Below are positions 7,309-13,038 of a stretch of DNA of 13,038 nt, in pieces (the first letter of the stretch is position 1; each line of letters begins with the position of its first letter). The translations under genes were made by a program, and so were the position numbers. The DNA comes from Ignavibacteriales bacterium. Lineage in GTDB: Bacteria > Bacteroidota > Ignavibacteria > T3Sed10-11. The notes below the pieces were generated by a model, which saw only the letters and a list, made by a program, of their open reading frames with translations, was not told the DNA's origin and did no database searches. The DNA lies in assembly GCA_003560935.1 (NCBI GenBank), contig PWJF01000358.1, positions 1 through 13,038 of the forward strand, read 5' to 3'.

Positions 7309-8610
7309 ATGGCATCGACTCAAATGAATGATCCTGCTGTCAAAGCGTTGGTTGAGGAAAACTCGAGATTAAAACGTGCAATCGAAGAGTTGACCATCCT
7401 GAACGACCTTGCGCGGGCAATCGGCGCGCTGCAAAATTCAGAAGAGATAATGCAGACCGTCATCCGCCGCTCTCTTCGAGCGGTCGATGCAGAACAGGGT
7501 GTTATCACGCTTGTCGACGATAAAACCGACGAATCGATGAAGACACTCGTTCGGACGATGGTCAGTTCACGCGACCAGCAGCCCTTTCACCTTAATCAAA
7601 ATCTATTGGGTTGGATGCATATCAACCGGAAACCGCTGCTGATCTCGAATCCACAGGACGACCCACGGTTTCGCGGCGTGAAATGGGACGAAGCAATTTC
7701 AACGTTACTCAGTGTTCCGCTGATGGCGAAGTCTAAGCTCATCGGCATCCTTACCGTTTATAATAAAAAATCGGGAAAAGATTTTACCGATGGAGATCAA
7801 CGTCTGCTGGCGATCATAGCGGCACAATCCGCCCAGATAGTCGAGAATGCCCGGCTGTATGAAGAAGAAAAATCATATCTGAAGCTGCAGCATGAACTCG
7901 GCGTGGCGGCTATTATTCAAAATAACCTCTTGCCTGAAAAGATGCCCGGTGTTCACGGGTACGACATTGCCGGCTCAAGTGTAGCGGCGCAGATGGTTGG
8001 CGGCGATTATTTCGATTTTATCAGAATTGATGAATCGCATCTCGCATTTTGTTTGGGTGATGTTGCGGGAAAAGGATTGAGCGCTGCATTACTCATGGCA
8101 AATCTACAGGCGACGCTGCGCGGTCAGGCAGCGATCACCATTTCTGCGCGTGATTGTATGCAGCGGTCGAATAAGCTCCTGTATCACAGCACCGGCTCCG
8201 ACAGATTTGTGACTTGTTTTTACGGAGTGCTCAACACCGATGAGCATACGCTCTGCTTTTGTAATGCAGGGCACGACAGCCCGTTTTTGTATTCCGCTTC
8301 CGACAAACCTCAACGACTTTCCTCCGATAGTCTTGTACTCGGGATGATGGAGGAATTTCCTTATATCGAAAAGACAATTCCGTTTAATAAAGGTGACGTT
8401 CTGGTAATATTTTCCGACGGTGTGACCGAAGCAAAAAATATCGCCGATGAACAGTTCGGTGAAGAACGTTTGGAGAAGATAATAAGACAAAATCTCGACG
8501 CTTCGGCAGATAGTATCATTGCAAGGATTACCGAAGCAGTCCGTGAGCATATGGGAAAGACTGAACCTATGGACGATATCACTATGGTAGTCATTAAACG
8601 TCAAAAATAG
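7309..8610 (+). CDS. GAF-domain PP2C-type serine phosphatase (RsbU/SpoIIE-like)
   Basis: 433 residues from ATG 7309 (a GTG directly before it is also possible). A short N-terminal coiled coil (about 12-40) leads into a GAF sensor domain (about 43-182; GVITLVDD, PLLISNPQDDPRF, VPLMAKSKLIGILTVYNK). A linker helix (185-205) then joins a SpoIIE/PP2C phosphatase domain (about 206-432). The metal-binding acids are all visible: Asp233 in VGGDYFDF, Asp251 in GDVAGKGLSAALLMA, Asp370 in IFSDGVTEA, and Asp422/Asp423 in MDDITMVV. Such proteins dephosphorylate anti-sigma-factor antagonists in partner-switching pathways, with a signal sensed by GAF. No anti-sigma or antagonist gene is adjacent, but a Ser/Thr kinase lies 1.2 kb downstream. 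Complete and confident. Confidence 0.93.
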   Translation: MASTQMNDPAVKALVEENSRLKRAIEELTILNDLARAIGALQNSEEIMQTVIRRSLRAVDAEQGVITLVDDKTDESMKTLVRTMVSSRDQQPFHLNQNLLGWMHINRKPLLISNPQDDPRFRGVKWDEAISTLLSVPLMAKSKLIGILTVYNKKSGKDFTDGDQRLLAIIAAQSAQIVENARLYEEEKSYLKLQHELGVAAIIQNNLLPEKMPGVHGYDIAGSSVAAQMVGGDYFDFIRIDESHLAFCLGDVAGKGLSAALLMANLQATLRGQAAITISARDCMQRSNKLLYHSTGSDRFVTCFYGVLNTDEHTLCFCNAGHDSPFLYSASDKPQRLSSDSLVLGMMEEFPYIEKTIPFNKGDVLVIFSDGVTEAKNIADEQFGEERLEKIIRQNLDASADSIIARITEAVREHMGKTEPMDDITMVVIKRQK

Positions 8611-8679
8611 GATTCACCGTTACCTCGATATATATAGTATACCATCTTCATCTAAAAACAAATATTTGGAGCGGTCGCC

Positions 8680-9435
8680 ATGTATATGCGGTTTCTTCGA
8701 ATAAATGCGCTTGCCGATAAGCTCGATACCCTTATCAATTTCTATGATAAGGCGATCGTACCTGTTCTGCAAAATACAAAAGGATGCAGATATGCATGCC
8801 TGATTCAGAGTGCCCGGCATAAGGGAGAGTGTATCTCGATGACATTATGGGATAGCCCGGCCGATGCGGAGGAATACGAAAAAAGCGGGCGTTTCCGGCA
8901 GCTCTATGACAAGGTTCGTCCGTTAATGGAAGATTCGTCGGAATGGAAGATCCAGCTTACAACGGATTATACGCTTGAGTATAAACCAGAGTCGGATGAG
9001 CCGATCATAGATTCTTACGACGTATCGTATCTGTCGGAGGTAGAGCTTCCCGAGACTAAAAAATATTCACCGATGTATGTACGCATTATTTCTGCCCGCG
9101 TCAAATCCGATAAAAAGGAAGAAGCGAAAGAAATATACAAAAATGAAATCGGACCGGGATTACGACGGGTTAAGGGATGCAAGTATGCATTTCTCACACA
9201 GAACCTGCAGGATGAGAATGAATTTTTTTCAATTACTATCTGGGAAAATAAACAGGCAGCCGATAATTATGAAAAGAGCGGGTTGTTTGATGAATACGTC
9301 GGTAAAGTGCAGCACCTGTTTGCCGATGTGTATCAATGGAAAATGAAGCTCGAACAAAAATCGGGAAAAAAATCTGTAACAAGCGAAGATATGTCCATTG
9401 ACCAATATACGGTAGTTGCCGGTAAGAATTTTTAA
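8680..9435 (+). CDS. Tandem ABM-fold (dimeric alpha-beta barrel) protein
   Basis: 251 residues built from two homologous halves, each like an antibiotic-biosynthesis-monooxygenase (ABM) domain: residues 1-94 and 132-224. Matching blocks are GCRYACLIQ/GCKYAFLTQ, ISMTLWDSPADAEEYEKSGRF/FSITIWENKQAADNYEKSGLF and SSEWKIQL/VYQWKMKL. An acidic linker (95-130) joins them and a polar tail ends the protein. ABM domains usually form dimeric barrels; the fusion would form one inside a single chain. No catalytic role can be assigned, because many family members have no known activity. GGAG lies 8 bp before the ATG; the Met at residue 3 is an alternative start. It is 69 bp behind the phosphatase and may be co-transcribed. 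Confidence 0.85.
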   Translation: MYMRFLRINALADKLDTLINFYDKAIVPVLQNTKGCRYACLIQSARHKGECISMTLWDSPADAEEYEKSGRFRQLYDKVRPLMEDSSEWKIQLTTDYTLEYKPESDEPIIDSYDVSYLSEVELPETKKYSPMYVRIISARVKSDKKEEAKEIYKNEIGPGLRRVKGCKYAFLTQNLQDENEFFSITIWENKQAADNYEKSGLFDEYVGKVQHLFADVYQWKMKLEQKSGKKSVTSEDMSIDQYTVVAGKNF

Positions 9436-9536
9436 AAGACGGAATACAATCGCTCTGTTTTTTGCCGTCGTACATGATGTTGATGGTGTAATAATTATTG
9501 GGGGGAGTGCTATGGTAGGACAAACAATTTCACATT

Positions 9537-9601
9537 ATCCGCCAGAGGTGGATCTCAGCCCGAGGCTGATGAGCCTCAGGCTCAAGCCTTCGGCTGATAC
9601 T
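9537..9601 (+). repeat. Composite palindromic mini-element inserted in kinase remnant
   Basis: A 63-bp insert (9539-9601) separates two blocks of kinase homology without breaking the frame. It contains several stems: ATCCGCC-AGA-GGTGGAT (9537-9553, one G-T pair), GAGGCT-GATG-AGCCTC (9562-9577), and the perfect odd palindrome TGAGCCTCAGGCTCA (9570-9584). It is far richer in G+C than the flanks. This looks like a dispersed REP/MITE-like repeat, although only one copy of this type is in the window. Confidence 0.6.
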
Positions 9602-9731
9602 ATCCTTGACAAATTAGACGAGGGTGGCATGGACGTCGTTTATAAAGTCCCAAAACTGCCCGCGAGTGTTTTTCAACCAACAGATATAGTTTTGCCGAAG
9701 AAATTCGGGGCGGCGCTTTCACGGTGTTTGT

Positions 9732-9761
9732 CTCCCGACGCTTTTTGTCAGGAGGTCGGGA
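9732..9761 (+). repeat. Palindromic mini-element in the kinase leader
   Basis: Two alternative stems share one left arm. CTCCCGAC (9732-9739) pairs with GTCAGGAG (9747-9754) around a GCTTTTT loop with one mismatch, and TCCCGAC (9733-9739) pairs exactly with GTCGGGA (9755-9761). The AGGAGG ribosome binding site of the kinase follows at 9770-9774. The structure may be a dispersed repeat of the CCCGAC-loop-GTCGGG type, or a leader hairpin that affects kinase translation. Confidence 0.5.
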
Positions 9762-9780
9762 CGAGGGCGAGGAGGTACCT

Positions 9781-10725
9781 ATGATAGGGCTAATGATTTC
9801 TCATTACAAAATTCTTGAGAAATTAGGGGAAGGCGGCATGGGTGTCATCTACAAAGCCCGCGACACCAAACTCGATCGCACCGTCGCGTTGAAGTTTCTG
9901 CCTTCTCATGTCGGATCCGATCAAACAGAGAAAAAACGATTTATCAACGAAGCGCAATCGGCTTCAATTCTCGACCATTCGAATATCTGTACCATCTATT
10001 CTATTGAAGAGACTGACGATGCAAACCTCTTCATCGTCATGGCATACTATGAAGGTATGTCGTTGAAAGAAAAAATTGAGCAGAGCCCACTTCCGTTAAA
10101 AGATGTTGTGAACTATGCGATTCAAGTTGCATCGGGATTGCAGAAAGCACACGAGAAAGGAATCGTGCTTAGAGATCTTAAGCCGGCTAATATATTTGTT
10201 ACAAAAGATGAACAGATTAAAATTATAGATTTCGGATTAGCAAAAGCAGCCGAACGTTCGATGCTAACAAAGTCCGGTACAACTCTCGGCACCATTCCAT
10301 ACATGTCCCCCGAACAGGCACAGGGCAGTAAAGTCGATCACCGCACGGATATCTGGTCGTTGGGTGCGGTGATGTATGAAATGATAACGGGACAGCGCCC
10401 GTTCAAGAGCGAGTATGAAAGCGCACTTGTGTATTCGATTATTAACGAAGACCCTGAACCGGTTACCGGATTGCGGAGCGATATACCTATGGATTTAGAG
10501 AAAATAATCAACAAATGTCTTGAGAAGGATCTTTCCGATCGATATCAGCATACTAACGAGATAATTGTCGATTTACGGAAAGTGGGGAGAGAAATAACAT
10601 CGGGCATGCGTTCCGGAGTTTCAAAGACCGAAGCAGGAAAAGAAATTCCATCCCGGCAGAAAGTTCGAGCGAAGACGGTCTCTACAATTGGATTGCTTAT
10701 ATATCCAATGAATCGGGCCGGCTAG
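9781..10725 (+). CDS. Hanks-type Ser/Thr protein kinase, C-terminal sensor lost
   Basis: 314 residues; the start is set by GGAGG 6 bp upstream. The kinase domain spans about 9-270: glycine loop GEGGMG (16-21), VALK Lys38, helix-C Glu57, catalytic loop VLRDLKPAN (129-137, Asp132, Asn137), DFG (150-152), SPE (176-178), DIWSLG (190-195) and Arg254. The usual HRD histidine is Leu130; the catalytic Asp and preceding Arg remain. The polar linker then ends abruptly (STIGLLIYPMNRAG). In another frame, 10689-10721 reads WIAYISNESGR, typical of the TolB-like beta-propeller that many such kinases carry, so a membrane segment and most of a propeller were probably deleted. The kinase domain itself may still work, in the cytosol. 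Confidence 0.88.
   Translation: MIGLMISHYKILEKLGEGGMGVIYKARDTKLDRTVALKFLPSHVGSDQTEKKRFINEAQSASILDHSNICTIYSIEETDDANLFIVMAYYEGMSLKEKIEQSPLPLKDVVNYAIQVASGLQKAHEKGIVLRDLKPANIFVTKDEQIKIIDFGLAKAAERSMLTKSGTTLGTIPYMSPEQAQGSKVDHRTDIWSLGAVMYEMITGQRPFKSEYESALVYSIINEDPEPVTGLRSDIPMDLEKIINKCLEKDLSDRYQHTNEIIVDLRKVGREITSGMRSGVSKTEAGKEIPSRQKVRAKTVSTIGLLIYPMNRAG
10689..10721 (+). pseudogene. Out-of-frame scrap of a TolB-like beta-propeller
   Basis: Read in the frame starting at 10689, the sequence encodes WIAYISNESGR, a signature of PD40/TolB propeller blades found C-terminal to bacterial Ser/Thr kinases. It overlaps the last 12 codons of the kinase in a different frame, so the kinase stop codon is produced by the junction. 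The match is short, so confidence is moderate. Confidence 0.5.
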
Positions 10726-10735
10726 GGGAAACAGA

Positions 10736-10984
10736 ATGAAAGCAAAATCAATAAGAGGTACCTTGCCCGAAGAAATAAAAGTTGCACTTCAGCAAAGTAT
10801 GTCCGAGACCCGCCTGGCGGACGGGTAGGGGTTCAAGCCGACGTTTGCAATAGTGTTCCTTTCCACAAAGCATGACCGCAAAGCTAAATGTCGTAACATA
10901 ACCGGACCGTTTCACGCGTTACAAAATAATCCTTTGATGGATACATCAAACCGGTTATACAAAGAGGACTTAAGAAACAAATGA
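10736..10984 (+). pseudogene. FIST-domain sensor gene, 5' fragment broken by a palindromic insert
   Basis: The ATG at 10736, 10 bp after the kinase stop, opens MKAKSIRGTLPEEIKVALQQ-SMSE. An inserted 21 bp with an in-frame TAG follows, and the same frame then continues GFKPTFAIVFLSTKHDRKAKC to 10891. Both parts match the N-terminus of FIST proteins (signal-sensing domains that precede or accompany histidine kinases), where SMS-D/E-GFKPT would be contiguous. After 10891 the frame stays open to a TGA at 10982-10984, but the homology is lost, so the rest of FIST (about 350 residues) is missing. Only a 30-residue peptide would be made. Family identity rests on a short but characteristic match. Confidence 0.6.
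10808..10828 (+). repeat. 21-bp palindromic insert in the FIST fragment
   Basis: ACCCGCCTGGCGGACGGGT followed by AG, bounded by FIST coding sequence on both sides. ACCCG pairs with CGGGT and an internal CGCC pairs with GGCG. The length is an exact multiple of three, so the frame is preserved, but it brings a TAG stop. The sequence is G+C-rich and resembles short dispersed palindromes seen in many FCB genomes. Confidence 0.6.
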
Positions 10985-11089
10985 GGATCAAATATATACT
11001 TTCAAGTTTGACCGTATTGGTCATTTTTGAAAATCAGTCTATCTATATTCATCCTTTTACTGACGTTCCTCACCGGTGTTCATCGTTGA
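10981..11089 (+). other. Patchwork of short hydrophobic coding scraps
   Basis: An ATG at 10981 with GAGG upstream reads MRIKYILSSLTVLVIF, like the start of a membrane protein, before turning polar. In another frame 11027-11086 reads LKISLSIFILLLTFLTGVH, a second signal-like or membrane segment, ended by TGA 11087-11089. The PAS remnant that follows is in the third frame. One frameshifted membrane segment or two fused gene starts would both explain this. Nothing here looks functional. Confidence 0.35.
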
Positions 11090-11378
11090 TACAGACGGTA
11101 ACCTCCTCTATTATGGTGCGTGGACACGTCTATTTACACCGACTGATGAATCGGAAAATCCGCTCATGCCAGAATCCCTTCCGCTTATGATCGCATTGAC
11201 GGAATTACGACCGAATTACGGTACAATGTGGCTACGCGGATACGATGATGTGCGCAGACATATCGGCGTGACTGCATTTCCGATTATGGAAAGTAACGGA
11301 GAAAATATCGGTGCTATGGCAATCTATTGGGAAATTCAGTATATATTATTAAAAATTGATTATTTAATAAATGCATAA
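11073..11378 (+). pseudogene. PAS-domain remnant with internal deletion
   Basis: The open frame (GTG 11076, 100 residues) reads PVFIVDTDGNLLYYG, then AWTRLF, TPTDESENPLMPESLPLMIA, LRGYDDVRRHIGVTAFPI and IGAMAIYWEI. This follows a PAS-fold subtype whose intact form continues from LLYYN through an NEPAE...GEMPAEEW segment before the TLF...D block. About 20-25 residues (helices that build the ligand pocket) are missing at about 11115-11120, and everything upstream of PVF and after YWEI is unrelated or lost. No start codon with a ribosome binding site exists. It was probably part of a sensor kinase or cyclase. Confidence 0.55.
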
Positions 11379-11387
11379 GGAATAACA

Positions 11388-11879
11388 ATGCAGCTTATAC
11401 GAGCTATCGTAATTTCAGTAAGTATCGTAATAATCTTACACATGGTATTATCGGCACAAAACGATGAGGAGCAGATTTTGGATGCGATACAGACTTTCTT
11501 CGACGGAATGGCTGAGGCAGATTCGGTCAAGCTCGCATCCGTTTTGATGCCGGGGGGAGTATTTGTCTCCGTCCGTGAGGACGGTAAGGAATGGACAACG
11601 AGGTTCGAGACGATTGATAACTTTCTGAAAAGTGTTTCAGGATGGTCAGATTATTTATACGAACGGATGTGGGACCCGATAGTTCTCATTCACGGGCGAA
11701 TTGCCGTTGTCTGGACTCCCTACGATTTTTACATAGATAAAGAATTCAGCCATTGCGGGAAGGATGCATTCAATATGGTGAAAACGGACGAGAGGTGGAA
11801 AATTGCAAGTGCGGTGTATACCGTTGAACGAACCGGATGTAAAGAAAGTCCGCTTGGACCACCGGATTTTGATTATTAG
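11388..11879 (+). CDS. Exported NTF2-like (SnoaL/DUF4440-type) protein
   Basis: 163 residues. AAGGA lies 6 bp before the ATG. A signal peptide (MQLIRAIVISVSIVIILHMV then LSA-Q) is followed by a single NTF2-like domain, residues about 26-148: ILDAIQTFFDGMAEAD at the start, a mid strand RIAVVWTPYDFYID (104-117), HCGKDAFNMVKTDERWKIAS (122-141) and VYTVE (143-147). Small members of this fold bind ligands or have lyase, isomerase or scaffold roles; none can be assigned here. Two cysteines (123, 151) could form a disulfide after export. The gene looks complete and follows the PAS remnant by 9 bp. Confidence 0.85.
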   Translation: MQLIRAIVISVSIVIILHMVLSAQNDEEQILDAIQTFFDGMAEADSVKLASVLMPGGVFVSVREDGKEWTTRFETIDNFLKSVSGWSDYLYERMWDPIVLIHGRIAVVWTPYDFYIDKEFSHCGKDAFNMVKTDERWKIASAVYTVERTGCKESPLGPPDFDY

Positions 11880-11902
11880 TAATTTATTGCGAAATAGTTG
11901 AT

Positions 11903-12019
11903 TTATTGAAGGAAAACCGGCACTTTAACAATTTCAGCTTCGGGGATGTTAATGCTCTTTATTTCGATTTTATAAATGACTATATTTTCAGCATCACTAA
12001 AATCTGTAGTAGTAGAGTA
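11903..12019 (-). pseudogene. Possible C-terminal fragment of an unknown gene
   Basis: In a stretch without an assigned gene (11880-12090), the minus strand has 38 open codons ending in TAA that read very protein-like: YSTTTDFSDAENIVIY then KIEIKSINIPEAEIVKVPVF. There is no start codon; a TGA lies just upstream, and a neighbouring frame (STTSVQLNLEKYDTLLL) could be the preceding piece after a frameshift. The plus strand is also open here for about 60 codons without a start. I recognise no family. It may be another erosion scar, or chance in AT-rich DNA. Confidence 0.25.
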
Positions 12020-12090
12020 TCATACTTTTCAAGATTCAGCTGCACTGATGTAGTAGATAAAATAGTACTTCAACCGGAAGGGTAAATACT

Positions 12091-12438
12091 ATGCCCGAAG
12101 GAATATCACTCTCGCGTTTTATCGGATTGAGTACCGACAAAAGAAACACTCTTTTTAGGCATGACGTACAAACCGGTGATATTGTGTATGTCAGAACACT
12201 CAATTCTATTTATTCTTTACGTGCACTTGATGATGGTTTGTTTGCGGTCTCCGGAGGATGGTTTGATAAACACGGTGTATCGCCGTTTATTACCGGCATT
12301 AACGGATGCACGTTTGGCGGCAGCATGATCAACATTACCGCCATCGCAGCGTGTGGGCTTTGTATTGAATTCGGAAACCGCGTAAGAACCAGCTCGATAC
12401 GCAAAATTGTGATTTTTCAACAAAGCAGAAAAAATTAG
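12091..12438 (+). CDS. Conserved hypothetical protein
   Basis: 115 residues with GGAAGGG 8 bp before the ATG. The conserved core runs from about 34 to 108: TLNSIYSLRALDDGLFAVSG, GWFDKHGVSP, NGCTFGGSMI (71-80), IAACGLCIEFGNRV (85-98) and SIRKIVI. Proteins with the pattern SGGWFD...GCT-x-GGS...AACGL-x-EFGN occur in several phyla as small uncharacterised proteins, perhaps beta-rich. The cysteines at 73, 88 and 91 are notable but do not form a recognised metal site. No signal peptide. Its neighbours give no functional clue. Confidence 0.75.
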   Translation: MPEGISLSRFIGLSTDKRNTLFRHDVQTGDIVYVRTLNSIYSLRALDDGLFAVSGGWFDKHGVSPFITGINGCTFGGSMINITAIAACGLCIEFGNRVRTSSIRKIVIFQQSRKN

Positions 12439-12506
12439 AAGTTTAGATATAATTCAATAGGGATGAATGGTTTTTCCGTATTTGGGCATTTTCTGCATAT
12501 AAATTA

Positions 12507-12522
12507 AAAAAGAGCTCTTTTT
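12507..12522. repeat. 16-bp perfect palindrome before the cNMP-binding gene
   Basis: AAAAAGAGCTCTTTTT lies 19 bp before the ATG at 12542. It may be a weak terminator for the upstream gene (short stem but a T-run) or an operator in the leader. A TATAAA (12498-12503) just before it could be a -10 box, without a convincing -35. Confidence 0.35.
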
Positions 12523-12541
12523 CCTAAAGGGAGGAGTATAT

Positions 12542-13038
12542 ATGAGTCAGAGCGTGGTAACCGATGTCCCAAAATATAACATGCGGCTGCGGTATAACAT
12601 TTTATTTGAGATGCTTACTGACGCACAGTTCGAAGAGATCAGTAAACACTTGGAAGAGCGTAGATATAGACGAGAAGAAGTAATCGTTCGAGAGGATACA
12701 GAGTCCGATGAATTATTTTTTCTTATTGAGGGGCGGGTAAAAATTATACGGAAAACCCGAACCGGTGATGAGTACATGCTTGCTCTTTTGCATCCCGGCG
12801 ATCTTTTCGGAGAAATGGAAGTCATTGATTGTCGCAGCCGTTCGGCAGACGTTATTGCCGCAGACGATTGTCTGACATATGTATTATCGAAAATGGAATT
12901 CGATTATCTTCTTCAGACCCACCATGATTTTGCCAGGCGATTGGTCGAGATCTTAAGTATCAGGCTTCGTTCAATGAATTATCATTTTATAGCTGAGCTT
13001 GAACGGTCAACCCGGCGGTTTCAACACGAGTATAAAAA
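12542..13038 (+). CDS. Cyclic-nucleotide-binding domain protein, 3' end beyond window
   Basis: 165 complete codons are visible, with a strong GGGAGGAG before the ATG. Residues about 20-135 form a cNMP-binding (CRP-like) domain: ILFEMLTDAQFEEISKHLEE, LFFLIEGRVKIIRKT, LHPGDLFGEMEVID and the phosphate-binding cassette with Gly90-Glu91 and Arg100-Ser101-Ala102. The Arg and the Ser next to it fit cAMP/cGMP contact. After the C-helix (IRLRSMNYHFIAELERSTRR) the sequence stays helical and charged, with no DNA-binding helix-turn-helix yet. It may therefore be a sensor linked to another output (for example a kinase) and not a Crp/Fnr regulator. The domain call is confident; the output domain is outside the window. 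Confidence 0.85.
   Translation, partial: MSQSVVTDVPKYNMRLRYNILFEMLTDAQFEEISKHLEERRYRREEVIVREDTESDELFFLIEGRVKIIRKTRTGDEYMLALLHPGDLFGEMEVIDCRSRSADVIAADDCLTYVLSKMEFDYLLQTHHDFARRLVEILSIRLRSMNYHFIAELERSTRRFQHEYK

Larger units (their letters stand above)
9512..9784 (+). pseudogene. Remnant of a Ser/Thr kinase 5' end with palindromic insert
   Basis: An open frame of 90 residues with a strong GGGGGAG ribosome binding site begins MVGQTISHY and, after an inserted 21 codons, continues ILDKLDEGGMDVVYK. These blocks align with ISHYKILEKLGEGGMGVIYK at the start of the intact kinase that follows. Homology then fades (VPKLPASVFQPTDIVLPKK may be a degraded strand 3), and the rest of the kinase domain is absent. 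The glycine loop is also damaged (DEGGMD for GEGGMG). The frame ends at a TGA overlapping the next kinase ATG (ATGA). It most likely represents a duplicated or former kinase gene reduced to its 5' end. If translated, the product cannot be a kinase. Confidence 0.65.

Noticed and set aside
8104..8604. Long open frame antisense to the phosphatase gene (166 codons)
   Set aside because: It is antisense to the conserved PP2C domain and shows no family features; it is a frame shadow.

Overview
The window is about 13 kb of bacterial DNA with mid-to-low GC and is gene-dense. The gene families point to the FCB side of the tree (Bacteroidota, Ignavibacteria, Zixibacteria or relatives). Clues are a Hanks-type kinase opening with an ISHYKILEKLGEGGMG-like signature, a secreted TPR-CHAT protein, a GAF-PP2C phosphatase, a TonB receptor and several short GC-rich palindromic repeats. 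This placement is inference; there is no rRNA or other marker gene. No tRNA, CRISPR array, integrase or transposase was seen.

Layout. (1) 1-382, minus: start of a conserved hypothetical gene that runs off the left edge. (2) 461-1012, plus: C-terminal two thirds of a DUF1028 protein without its N-terminal hydrolase part. (3) 1024-4008, minus: a 994-residue exported protein with eight TPRs and a C-terminal CHAT cysteine-protease domain, with a good promoter. (4) 4281-6874, plus: a compact metal/cofactor uptake operon made of nikR, a broken TonB-dependent receptor, an ECF-transporter S-component-like membrane protein and a SAM methyltransferase, with a candidate NikR operator just before nikR. 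(5) 6892-7160: a promoter followed by a headless GYD-domain gene. (6) 7309-9435: a GAF-PP2C (RsbU-like) phosphatase and a tandem ABM-fold protein. (7) 9512-11378: a scar region with a kinase 5' remnant carrying a 63-bp palindromic insert, a kinase that lost its C-terminal sensor/propeller, a FIST-domain gene start interrupted by a 21-bp palindromic insert, and a PAS-domain remnant with an internal deletion. (8) 11388-13038: an exported NTF2-like protein, a conserved hypothetical protein, and the start of a cyclic-nucleotide-binding protein cut by the right edge.

The most unusual property is how many genes share the same defect. At least six (DUF1028, TonB receptor, GYD, kinase-propeller, FIST, PAS) keep recognisable family sequence up to a sharp junction where an internal piece is missing, while genes between them (CHAT, nikR, methyltransferase, GAF-PP2C, ABM, NTF2-like) look complete. 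This suggests deletion-driven gene erosion, or an assembly that drops internal segments. The palindromic mini-repeats cluster in the most damaged part.

Functionally the intact genes fall into three groups: a nickel-regulated uptake locus, phosphorylation-based signalling (phosphatase, kinase, cNMP sensor), and an exported CHAT protease. I see no clear-cut new defence or conflict system. The best candidates for new biology are the in-frame palindromic inserts, the NikR-linked S-component/methyltransferase pair, and the exported TPR-CHAT protein.
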